From NCBI GenBank assembly GCA_030052745.1, contig JANBVO010000054.1, forward strand, positions 124,001 through 188,000: DNA of 64,000 bases. The letters run 5' to 3'. The stretch comes from Pleurostoma richardsiae (taxonomy: Eukaryota > Ascomycota > Sordariomycetes > Calosphaeriales > Pleurostomataceae). Below, one piece after another: positions 33,799 through 44,154 of the stretch (within the stretch, counting starts at the first letter, position 1; every line of letters starts with the position of its first letter). The notes below the pieces were generated by a model. It was not told the origin of the DNA. It did no database searches and saw only the letters and a list, made by a program, of their open reading frames with translations. The position numbers and the translations under genes are program-made.

Positions 33799-34736
33799 AT
33801 GTCCACGCCAGCGGCAAAGCGCCGGCGCCTCGAGGCCGCCACCGCAGCTCTCCGCAAGCCCTTCACGTCACCAGTGATCAACCGTGCAAAGACAGACGGA
33901 GGAGCCGCCTCATCTACACCCACCAAGACGTCCCGGCCGGCCAGTTTACGCAGCGCTCTGTCAAGAGAGCAGCCCGCACAAGCACGCGACGATGACGATA
34001 AGGCCAACGCAACAACCCCTCTCTCATCATCACACCAACCTCAGTCTCAGGCAGCACCCCAGAGAAAGCACAAGGCACCACACGCCACAGCGAGCGAGCC
34101 ATCGCCAACGGACCAGGATGAGAACTCACTCCTCAGCCTCGTTGTGGCGCATGAGACGGAGCTGAACGAGACGCTCGACCACCTCGAGCAGCAGCTGGAG
34201 TCGGCGCGGCAGGCGGCGCGCACCGAGAGGCAGTCCGAGAGCCAGATGCCCGGCGGGCCGGCGGACCAGGAGCTGAGGGACCTGGTGGGGAAGTGGAGGG
34301 CCGCGGGCAGGATGGCGGCGGAGGAGCTCTTCGAGCTGGCCAAGGACAGGGTGTCTAGGTATGTCTTGCCTCGTCTACCGCCAAGGGAGTGAAGTGGGCA
34401 GGGCTGAACTGTGTTGCACAGAGAGGGCGGCTCCAGGGCGTGGGGGGCTATGCAGCGGAGACAGAGAGACTTTTATGGGGATCTTGACAGGGAGCGTCCG
34501 GTCAGGGAGTCGGGGTCAGATGATGCAGAGGGATACGAGGAGGCAGAGACTGGTCTGCTGGAAGCCGAAGAGGATGGCAGGGAGGACGCTGCGGAGCCGG
34601 TTGGTGTCCCTTCACGAATTCGAGGCTGGCCGCTGACGAATCTCAGGAATTCGACATGCTTGCGATGCTCCGCAGTCTCAACATTGATCCTGCACTGCTG
34701 GGCTACAACGCCGAAGAGGGTGGATGGGTGGGTTGA
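33799..34736 (+). CDS. Sfr1/Mei5-like recombination mediator
   Basis: Sfr1 (Mei5 in budding yeast) pairs with Swi5/Sae3 and helps load Rad51 and Dmc1 on DNA during homologous recombination. I read three exons, 33799-34358, 34422-34599 and 34647-34736, giving 275 residues. The basic, disordered N-terminus contains AKRRRLEAATAALRKPFTSPV, with the KPFxSP element of the family. The conserved C-terminal half begins with a coiled coil (ETELNETLDHLEQQLESA) and then ELRDLVGKWRAAGRMAAEELF, the family's best-kept block. The end EFDMLAMLRSLNIDPALLGY also matches. The last intron is the weak point: only the donor GTTGGT at 34600 keeps the conserved C-terminus in frame. Confidence 0.85.
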
Positions 34737-35861
34737 CGCTCACTGAGCAGGTCTTACGTGCTCTCGGTTCGACTACACAGCCAATCCGACCGGTTACATG
34801 ATCCTGAATGATATTTGAGTGAGGCCCCTGGGAGACTCCTGGATTATGACATTGGTTCTGTAAGTGGTCACGGCTCGCGACATGCGGGGGGCTACGACAT
34901 GCTCATTGATCGTCCACTTAGTCTATATCCAGAAAATATGGGGTACTCTGCAGTATTCCTCTGATGTCGACGCTCTATTGGGACTGAATTCTGCCCATGA
35001 ATACTGTCTCTAGAGGGCTCTTGACAGTCCGCAACGTTGAACCAGTGAATACTCGTACTGAGCAGAAAAGGGGTCAGTTAGCATGTGGAGAGACTCCGGC
35101 TCAGCCTCCTTATCTATGCTCTTAAGGATTCGTCATCTGTCCACGTGTAAGTAGCGTTGACGAAGTCCTGCTCGCTGCGTCCAACATCATGTCGTACATA
35201 CCTGTGTGAGGACTTGCGACTTGCAGATCAAAGCAGCGATAGACAGAGGCCGCGACGGGCCTCTTATCTCGGTGGCAACAGACTCCTGTTACCGAAAACT
35301 GCTGAGCCACACGGTGTTTTGGCATTGCGAAGATTGTATCGATCTGGAAGAGTCTCATTGGATGGATGGCTGTTCTCTCGGACGTGGGCGTGGAGGATGT
35401 TACAGCACGGTTTCAGCTGGTTTAGCTTGCAGCAGAAACAACACGAAAGCGGCCCCCGCCAGCCGGCTGGAGGGCGCCCGCTCGCTACCACAGTAAGGTA
35501 GGGATCCGGGGGGGACCATCTGCGCTCTGCATGCACAGACAGAAGCGGCACTTGGTCCGTCCCGCAGCGATTAGCCTGGAATAAGAAGGGAACGCGCGGT
35601 GCCTCCTCCCTGGTCTGCATCTGGCCAGAAAGCTTGGCATTCATTTCGCATATCTCGTTACTCTACCAACACCAACACCATCATCGCCGTCCTGTGCTCT
35701 CCCTTTCGTTCCCTTCCTCCACCTTGGCGGTGCTCTTTTGCCTTCCCTTCGTTCGCGTCTGTTTGTCAACCCTGCAAGCTCGGTCTTGTATTTCTAAAGA
35801 ATCACTGCTCGCTTGTTCATCAACACCACCGTAGTTGACCTACGCCATACCTCGCACAATC
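34737..35861. other. Intergenic region before the RCR-family gene
   Basis: About 1.1 kb between two plus-strand genes. The last 200 bases are pyrimidine-rich (35640-35830), as expected of a fungal leader. No coding region or RNA gene was seen. Confidence 0.5.
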
Positions 35862-36557
35862 ATGGACAGCTCACGCCTCATTCAAAGGGATGATGTGCCT
35901 TATGGCTTCGTCGAGGAGAATGGACGCCTCGTGCCGTTCTGGTACTCCAGGGTTTGTGCCATCTGCACTGCTGTCATCCATCATCAGCTAATGGAGAGAA
36001 ACAGACCGGCGTCATCGTCAAGTGGTCGGTCTTCCTAGGACTCTTCACCATCATCGGCCTATACCTCCTCATCGGCTACACCCACGCCAAGCGCCGCATG
36101 AGAAAGGGCCTGCCACCCTTGGCATACCATCGGGTATGGTCTCTCCCTTCTTCCCTGGGCCCCCCCAGATCCGTGATCGCAAAGAGACTGACGAGATGAA
36201 CTTCCCCAGTGGCTCGTTAGCAAGGCAGAGCTCGCACGTGTCGACCCGCGATACGCCTATCCGCAGCCCGCTGGCTACAGCAACTACCGCCCCGATTACT
36301 ACGGGATGCAGCCGCAGCCGTTCGCGGCACCTCCGCCAGTATACGACCCCAACGCGCCGAGGCCACCGATCTACGACGGACCCGAGGGGGCTACCAAGGT
36401 CGCCCCGTCGCAGTACGGCAACCAGCCCACGTATCGTCCCGCCGACCAGGACCAGGCCCCAATGGGTGATGACTTTGCGCCTCCTCCGGGCCCTCCTCCC
36501 GCTGTCACCGCTAACCACACCGGCTCAAGCAACAACCCCTACAGGCCGGGGGTGTAG
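35862..36557 (+). CDS. RCR-family membrane protein (Congo red resistance/chitin synthesis regulation)
   Basis: Yeast Rcr1 and Rcr2 are small single-pass proteins of the ER and endosome-vacuole route that affect chitin deposition and plasma-membrane protein sorting. Three exons, 35862-35951, 36005-36133 and 36210-36557, encode 188 residues. A short N-terminal part (GFVEENGRLVPFWYSR) is followed by one transmembrane helix (WSVFLGLFTIIGLYLLIGY), a basic stop-transfer stretch (AKRRMRKG) with GLPPLAYHRWL, and a proline- and tyrosine-rich cytosolic tail with PPPVY and PPIY motifs, which in Rcr proteins bind WW-domain ubiquitin ligases such as Rsp5. The first intron uses GTTTGT, a less common donor, but both joints are in phase. 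Confidence 0.88.
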
Positions 36558-36983
36558 GCCAGGGTCGTGGGCTGGGTTGGGATGGGAAGAAGCGCGTGGT
36601 TGAATTTCAGTTTTCGAGAGCGTCGTCTATGTCACACGTGCACAACGCGCAGATGGACCAGCAGAGCCTATGTATGTGAGAGACGAGGATGAGGCAGCAC
36701 GGACTGCTTCATTTCGATGGATTAATGCCAACGATAAGGCATAGGACATGGGACAACTTCACCGAGCCAATTCCAACATCCACTAGGCTTTGGCGTTTGG
36801 CGGGCTGGCTTACTCACAGAGGATAACTTCCCAGGGCAAGGTACAATTAGGAATAGATTCTCAATTGAAGCCGGAAGAGAAGACTGAGATACCACTCAGG
36901 ATGTACTGTACGCCGTCCAACTCCACGCTAGAAATCATTGCACGGGGTATATCAAAGCTCATTGCCGCTCACTGTAGCCCCTC
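36558..36983. other. Convergent intergenic region
   Basis: These 426 bases lie between two convergent genes (RCR-like plus, conserved protein minus). I see no feature beyond the presumed 3' UTRs. Confidence 0.5.
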
Positions 36984-37996
36984 TCAGTCAATATCCATAG
37001 CATCAGCTTCACCGACCTCTTGCCCCGGGTCGCTCCAGGTGTTTGTGTTCAGGTACCCCGCGCCGGCAGCAGCGTTCGGCACCTCGGGGATGGCGTCTAG
37101 CTGGATGGGCCGGAAAGCAGACACCGGCGGCTGCTGCGCCTCCCCACCAACACCGGGCGCCTCCGCTCCGCTCGCCGCCGGCCCCGACCCCGGCCCTTGC
37201 CGGTCGTGAAGCAGCTTCTCGCGGTGCCGGGCGCGGGCCTCGATGATGGCCTTGCGCACGCTGTCGTGCTCCTCGGGGACGCTCAGCGACGAGGGCACGC
37301 CGTACAGCACCAGCTGCATGCCGGCCAGCTCGCCCTCGGGGCTGGGCGGGACGGGCGGCGGGATGGACGGGCCGATGCGGTTGGCGCGCAGGTGCCGCTC
37401 GATGTCGGGCAGGAAGACGAGCCGGCCGCCCTCCTCGCCGTCGGAGCCGGCGGCCTCGCCGTCGGAGGACGAGAGCTCGTCGTCGATGTTGTAGATGTAG
37501 ACCTTGTACTTGGAGTCGTCGAGCTGCATCATCGAGTCGTCGCGGCCTGCGGCTGCTGGGGGCCTGCGGCGCGCCCCAGGCGCTGGAGGGACGGAGTGTG
37601 GTAGGGCGGAGGCGGCGCCGGTGGGAAGGGGAGGAGTCGGTTGCGCATTGGGGTTCTCGACGGGGACGTAGAGCTTCTGGCCATTTTGTTCTGTGTTGAG
37701 AGGCGGTTAGCAGCTGTAGAGCGGCAATGCGACACTAGCAGAGGTGCGCCGCAGACGAGTAAAGGAATAGAGAGCATACCTAAATTCAGAAGACTCAATC
37801 GTTTCGATAGCCGCTCATTATTCGTGTCCTGGGTGTCGGCCTTGCGTTTGCGCCGCATGCGATGCTGCTGCTGTACTGCGGGATCGAAGGTGGTGGTGGC
37901 GGCGGCGGCGGCGACAGCGGCAGAGGCAGCCGGGATCCCCTCCATGGTCTGTGGTGGTTGCAGTGCAGGTCCTCGGTGGTGGTCGAAGAGCATCAT
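36984..37996 (-). CDS. Conserved fungal protein of unknown function, probably nuclear
   Basis: I do not recognise a named domain. Two exons, 37996-37780 and 37690-36984, join in phase to 307 residues; an internal ATG at 37945 is an equally good start. The first exon encodes an alanine-rich stretch, then MRRKRKADTQDTNNERL with a basic nuclear-localisation-like cluster and SKRLSLLNLEQNGQKLYVPVE across the joint. The second exon has a short ordered block, KYKVYIYNIDDELSSSDGE, followed by acidic residues, LVFLPDIERHL and LVLYGVP, then a helical Arg/Glu segment and a Pro/Gly-rich tail. Patches of order within disorder suggest an adaptor. It is divergent from alanyl-tRNA synthetase, whose possible upstream start (38187) is only 190 bases away. 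Confidence 0.75.
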
Positions 37997-38537
37997 CTTT
38001 TTTCCCTCCTTCAATAAAAAAGGCGGCGACGGACCAATCAGCTGGCAGCTGCGCGAATGCCGATTCCAGGCCGAAGAGAGCACTGCCTGAGTGTTGACGG
38101 AACAGACGAGGTCTGAGATGAGAGTCGCTGGCTTCGGGGTGCAGGCGGGAAACTGAGAGGCTGGTTGATTGATTGATCGATAACGGATGAGTGCGCGTTT
38201 GTCGTGGTTGCTGCTGCTGCGTCCTCGGCTGTGCAGCACCAGCGGCGGCGGCGGCAGCAGAGGCGGCGGCACCTCGAGCTTTGTACCGGCTTTGACTCAT
38301 TCCAGAAGTCTCTACAACTCAAAAGAAGCGGCGCCGCTTTCCCCCACCATCACCACCACCAACTCCACCACCACCACTGCTGCGACCAACACCCACACCA
38401 GAGTCGCTGCCACGATAACGAACTCAGCTCTTCGCAGGAGTGCGAGGCTCCGTCACACGCGCTTCTCGGGTTTGAACACCCGCAACTGTCGATTTTACTC
38501 TCCTTCATCCTCTCTTTGTCGTCCCTCGTCTGCCGCC
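37997..38537. promoter_or_regulatory. Shared divergent promoter and leader of alanyl-tRNA synthetase
   Basis: The region lies between two divergent start codons. It contains trinucleotide-rich stretches (CTG/GGC units about 38206-38275; CACCAC units about 38344-38400) and is open in the AlaRS frame from an ATG at 38187 to the main start at 38538 with no stop (see findings). It probably holds both promoters in under 200 bases if the upstream ATG is used. Confidence 0.6.
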
Positions 38538-39001
38538 ATGCCGCTGGACACGCAAAAGTGGACTGCACCTCTGGTGCGCAAGACCTTCCTCGACTACTTT
38601 GCCGAGAGGGGCCACACGATCGGTATGCCCTCACCACACCCCCAAAGCAGCTGTGTATGGCTGCTATTGCTGAATCACGGCACTGCTCTGTTTTCGCTTC
38701 ACTCTATCGCTTCGTCGCTGACAATGGCTCTGCACAGTGCCCTCGTCCTCGGTCGTCCCTCACAATGACCCCACCCTCCTCTTCACCAATGCGGGCATGA
38801 ACCAGTTCAAGCCCATATTCCTCGGCACAATCAACAAGAACGATGACTTCGCCCAGCTTAAGCGCGCTGCAGATACGCAGAAGGTATTGCGACCCGGCTG
38901 CTTGCTTGTCGAGGTCTTTCGAGTCCGCTAACCGAGCTGTACAGTGCATTCGCGCCGGTGGCAAACATAACGATCTGGACGATGTCGGAAAGGACAGCTA
39001 C

Positions 39002-39032
<31 letters not shown>

Positions 39033-41664
39033 GGTCGTTCGGCGACTACTTCAAGAAGGAGGCTATTGAGATGTCGTGGGAGCTCCTAACAAAGGTGTAC
39101 GGGCTAGATCCCCAGAGACTGTATGTCACCTACTTCGAGGGCAACCCCGAAATGAACCTCGAGCCCGACCTGGAGGCCAAGGAGCTGTGGAGCTCCGTTG
39201 GCGTTCCCGACGATCACATCCTGCCCGGAAACATGAAGGACAACTTCTGGGAGATGGGCGACCAGGGCCCATGTGGCCCTTGCAGCGAGGTTCACTACGA
39301 CAAGGTCGGCGGACGGAATGCCGCGGACCTTGTGAATCAGGATGACCCTCTTGTTGTCGAGGTCTGGAACAACGTTTTCATCCAGTTCGACCGGCAGAAG
39401 GACGGATCCCTGAAGTCGCTGCCCGCCAAGCACGTCGACACCGGCATGGGCTACGAGCGTCTCGTCTCCGCCCTGCAGGACAAGCAGTCCAACTACGCCA
39501 CCGACGTCTTCAGCCCCGTCTTCGAGAAGATCCAGGAGGTCACCGGTGCGAGACCGTACACCGACAAGTACGGAAAGGACGACGAGGATGGCATTGATAC
39601 CGCCTACCGTGTCGTGGCTGACCACATCCGGCTGCTCACCTTCTCCATGGCCGACGGCGCCGTCCCCAACAACGAGGGCCGAGGCTACGTTGTCCGCCGT
39701 GTGCTCCGGCGAGGAGTGCGCTATGCTCGGAAGTACTTTGGCGCCGAGATCGGCTCGTTCTTCTCTAAGATCCTCCCTGCTATCATCGACCAGATGGGAG
39801 GGCAGTTCCCGGAGATCGTGAGCAAGCAGCAGGACATTGCTGAGATCCTCGACGAGGAGGAGGAGGCCTTTGCCCGCACTCTCGACCGTGGCGAGAAGCA
39901 GTTCGAGAAGTATGCCCACATGGCAATCAAGAGCGGCACCACCAAGCTTTCGGGTGCCGACGTCTGGCGGCTGTACGATACTTTCGGCTTCCCGGTGGAT
40001 TTAACGAAGTTGATGGCTGAGGAGAAGGGCCTGACCATGGACGACAAGGAGATCGCCGTCGCTCAGGAGAAGGCCCGCGAGGCCAGCAAATCGATCAAGG
40101 AGTCCGTGCAGACGTTTGCAAAGCTTAATGTCCACCAGATCTCGGAGCTCGAGAACGACCTCAAGGTTCCTCGGCCGGACTCGGAATTGAAGTACTCTAA
40201 GGGCGACACGACTGGTAAGGTACAGCTGATCTTCACCGGAAAGGAGTTCGTCAAATCAAGCAAGGAGATCCCTCCCAAGACTCCGCTTGGCCTCCTGCTG
40301 GACAAGACCAACTTTTATGCCGAGTCTGGTGGCCAGGTTGCCGACACGGGCACCATCATAATCGACGGCGTTGCCGAGTTCAAGGTGTTGGATGTGCAGG
40401 AGTTCGGAGGTTATATTGTCCACAATGGCTACCTGGAGTATGGCGAGCTGAGCGCCGGCGACGAGGTCATCTGCGAGTACGACGAGCTGAGGCGACAGCC
40501 GATTCGGAATAACCACACCGGCACGCATATTCTCAACCACTCGCTCCGAGAGGTTCTCGGTGATGATATCCACCAAAAGGGCTCCCTTGTCGACCAGGAC
40601 AAGCTGAGATTCGACTTTTCACACAAGGCTGCCGTAGCTCTCCCCGAGATCAAGAAGGTCGAGGACCTGTCGAACTCTTATATTCAACAGAACTGCAAGA
40701 CTTTCTACAAGGATGTGGATCTGGATCTTGCGCGGCAGATCGAGGGCGTCCGTGCTGTCTTCGGCGAGACGTATCCCAACCCTGTCCGCGTAGTGTCCAT
40801 CGGCATCGATGTCGACATGCTCCTCGAGAATCCCAAGAACCCCGAGTGGCGAAAGGTTAGCGTCGAGTTCTGCGGTGGCACCCACGTCGACCAGACGGGC
40901 ATCATCAAGGACATGGTCATTGTCGAGGAGAGCGGAATTGCCAAGGGTATCCGCCGCATGGTCGCCTACACGGGTGACGCCGCCCGCGAGGTGCAACGTG
41001 TCGCCAAGGACTTCGGCGCCCGGCTCGACTACATCAACAAGCTGCCCTTCGGCCCCGAGAAGGAGGCTGAGGTCAAGACTGCCCAGGTCGACCTCAACCA
41101 GCTCACCGTCTCCGTCCTGACCAAGGAGAACCTCCGCGCGCAGTTCATGAAGATCCAGAAGGCCGTCGTCGACGAGCAGAAGAAGCGCCAGAAGGCCGAG
41201 TCCAAGACCGCCCTGAATACCGTCACGGGCCACTTCAGCCAGCCCGAGAACAAGGACGCCAAGTGGTTTGTGGGCCGCCTGCCCATCGGCGCCAATGCCA
41301 AGGCCATCGCGGAGGTCATGAATCACTTCAAGTCCAAGGACAAGGAGAGGACGGTGTACCTCTTCGGCGGAGACAAGGATGCTGGCGTTGTTCATGGTGT
41401 CTACGTCGGATCGGTAAGTCACACCCCTTCTCCAGGATGTGTCCGCTTGGAAAGCGAGCTAACTGGGGTCAACTGTAGCATCTCGCCTCCCAGGGCATCA
41501 CCGCCGAGAAGTGGACGGACGCAGTGTGCGAGGTCATCGGAGGCAAGGCCGGCGGCAAGGAGCCGACGCGGCAGGGCCAGGGCACGCAGCCCGAGAAGCT
41601 CGAGGAGGCGGTGGCTAAGGCCGAGGAGTGGCTTACGAAGGAGCTGGAGAACCTGAAGATCTAG
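38538..41664 (+). CDS. ALA1: Alanyl-tRNA synthetase
   Basis: AlaRS charges tRNA-Ala in the cytosol and, in fungi with one gene, in mitochondria too. Four exons, 38538-38622, 38738-38883, 38945-41413 and 41479-41664, encode 961 residues, matching the yeast enzyme. Class II core motifs are clear: [19 protein letters not shown], then [13 protein letters not shown] and [15 protein letters not shown]. The editing domain has [15 protein letters not shown] and the zinc site CGGTH. The C-terminal oligomerisation domain ends [11 protein letters not shown]. The start at 38538 has a strong context (GCCGCCATGC). The reading frame also runs open upstream to an ATG at 38187 and, past the TAG, for another 97 codons; both are described under findings. 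Confidence 0.96.
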
Positions 41665-42136
41665 GAGCCTGACGGCCGCCTGGCTGAGGAACTGTCCAAC
41701 CTCCCTATATCCTGGGGGGAGGATCTCTACACCATTGAGCCCGCGTCCGTCCCGATCCGCTACGACGAGGACGACGTGCCCCTTCTCGTGACCTCCCCCG
41801 ACGTTGATGGAGTCGATCCCGCATACGCTGCCGCGATGGTCTTGGTCGGGCCCGGCCGCAGCTGGGGTTGGGACCCCGTAGCTAAAGCATGGAAACGGCC
41901 ACCGACTCCGCCTGGGAATCCCCTGATGCCTTTGCTGTATTGGCCCCAATACAAGTAAAAAATTTCTTTTCATTGCTGTATCACCAGGTTGATAGATACC
42001 TCACAGGGAGTCTGCTTTTACAACCCGCCTCCAAGGGCCTTTCGCACAGGGGAATAGATCTTTTGTCTTTTGTATCTGTACATCTTCCAGCCTTTGCAAA
42101 TTGGGCATAAACCGCCCCAATACAAATTCGGTGTTT
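41665..42136. other. Convergent intergenic region containing an in-frame open tail after AlaRS
   Basis: Between the AlaRS stop and the stop of the NDUFAF7-like gene. The first 291 bases remain open in the AlaRS frame up to a TAA at 41956-41958, with codon choice that looks coding (many C or G third positions) until about 41890. A short inverted repeat TATTGG/CCAATA sits at 41939-41952, and the string CCCCAATACAA recurs near 42117. Confidence 0.55.
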
Positions 42137-43847
42137 CTACACAGTGGTCATGACGCTGGCGTTCTTGTACCAGCTCAGCAGGGGGTTCTCGCCGCTCTTT
42201 GTCTCGCAGTCCTCGACGTAGGCCCACCGCCGCATGAAGTCCTCGTGCGACAGCACGCGCGTCAGCTTCCCCGTGATGGCCTGGTAGATGGCCTCGACGA
42301 TGCCGAAGTCGGTGGGGAACATGATATCGAAGTAGCCCTGGTGCACCTGCCGCCGCAATCATGGTTAGTGAGGAATGGCACACTGACGGAAAGGGAGCAA
42401 GAACGACAGAGCGTCCACGCTCCTATAAAACTCACCAGTGGCGTCGTCACCGGCACGGGCCGGCGCTGGAACCGCGTCTGCACGATCGGCGCGTTCAGGC
42501 CCGGCACGGCGTCGGGCAGCGAGTGGAAGTCGCTGGTGACGAGGCGGTGCGCGGGGAAGTAGCGCTCCAGCACGTCGAAGAACTGCATCAGCCGCGTGGG
42601 GATGTACTCGGGCGCGCTGAGGTTGGGCGCGAAGGGCAGGACGCCCTGCAGCAGGCGGGCCAGCCTGCTGGCCGGGTAGGGGCGCGGGTAGTGGCCGCCG
42701 GTGGCGGCGCGGCGGACGCGCAGGAAGCGCGCGGCGACGGGGTCGAGGGGCGCGGGCAGGTAGAACTCGTAGAAGTCGCCCTTTTCGTCGACGAGCACGG
42801 TGCCCTGCAGGGGGGCGCCGGTGGCGAGGTCGTAGCGGACGATGTCGTGGGCGAAGTTGTCGAAGACCTCGAAGGCGAGGAAGAAGCACGGGCTGGGGAC
42901 GGGCTCGGCCCAGTCGAAGACGGACTTGTTGATGATCTCGACCCGGGAGGCGTGGCCGCGCGAGGCGGCGTCCCGGAGCAGCTGCCGCGCCTGCAGGTCC
43001 GCGAGGGCGGAGCTGATCTCGATGACGCGGTACCGCGTGCGCTCGTACACGGCGGGCTCGGTGTCGCGGATGTGGTCGAGGATGTTGAGCATCAAGGTGC
43101 CGCGGCCGGCGCCCATCTCGTAGATGATAAGGTCGTGGTACGGGTACGAGGTCAGCACGTAGTTGGAGATGAGGTACCGCGCCACGGCCTGCCCGTAGTA
43201 GGGGCGGAAGAGCTCCGTCGGCGTGTACCACAGCTGCCGCGTGTCGGAGACGGACGCGGCGTCGAGGGAGTCCTCGAACTCGGTGTAGCGCCGGCTCAGG
43301 AGCGTCTGGAACTCGAGGTCGTCGCGTATCGAGGGGAAGTCGAATGGCTCGCCAGGGCTGAAGATGACGACCTGCTTGGAGAAGTAGCCATAGTGCGGGT
43401 TATAGAGACTGTCTGCAGTCGGTGTTAGTCGCGCCGCCAGACTTATACCCGTTCTTGCCCCAGGGTCTCCCTAGACAGCTTCGTTGGAGCAGAGGATTTA
43501 CCTTCGATGAAGTCTCGCATCAGCATCTTCACCCGCCGCGGCCGGTCTCTAGATTTGCGCAGGTCCTTCGCCGTCACCGTCGGGTATGACTTGAACTCCT
43601 CGGCCATGTCCGTCGGGAAGAGATCCGTCCTCTGCTGCCAGTCGCTCTCGTTGCTCGCCATCGCCGGCTTCCCTCCCCGCGAGCTCGACATCGCCCTGTG
43701 CTGGTGGTGGTGCTGGTGGTGCTGCACCCCGAGCCGGACACCGCCAAGAGAGGAGCTCGCCAGCCGGGCGACATTGGGCCGGGACTGGCAGCACGGATGG
43801 TGCCGGAAGAGCTGTCGGAACAGCTGCGTCACGATGGGGGAATCCAT
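42137..43847 (-). CDS. NDUFAF7-like protein arginine methyltransferase (MidA family), mitochondrial
   Basis: NDUFAF7 dimethylates an arginine of a core complex I subunit in the mitochondrial matrix and is needed for complex I assembly. Three exons, 43847-43502, 43412-42436 and 42346-42137, encode 510 residues; an in-frame ATG at 43907 could add 20. The N-terminus (TQLFRQLFRHHPCCQSRPNVARLASSS) looks like a presequence. The MidA/DUF185 domain is shown by LYNPHYGYFSKQ, then FRPYYGQAVARYLI and the S-adenosylmethionine loop IYEMGAGRGTLMLNIL, followed by FFLAFEVFDNFAHD, where the family has an E-x-x-D-N pattern. The last exon gives FPTDFGIVEAIYQAI. It is divergent from the MCY1-like gene. Confidence 0.93.
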
Positions 43848-44154
43848 GCTCCAACAGGGGGAGAAGGGTCGAAATACGGCTTGCTTCTGCGAGAGAAGAA
43901 TTCCCATCAGGACGAAGCGGTAGCTCGGGTGTGGCTTGACTTCCCGCCCGTGGCCCTAAAGTGGGGCAAGGGTCCTTGTCGTGGCTGAAGCTCGATGAGT
44001 TGATCGGGGCTGGAGCCGGGGCTGCATGACATCAACTTGAAGAACATCACGAATTTACCTGGAGCAACTGGACTGTAAATTCTGGGCGGCATTCTGATAC
44101 TATTCCCAGATGTAACTTGTATTATCTCTCTCTTCTTCTTTCTTACGGATTCAA
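43848..44154. promoter_or_regulatory. Divergent promoter between NDUFAF7-like and MCY1-like genes
   Basis: Just over 300 bases between two divergent starts of two mitochondrion-linked genes. A run of TCT/CTT units directly precedes the ATG at 44155, a typical fungal leader. Confidence 0.6.
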
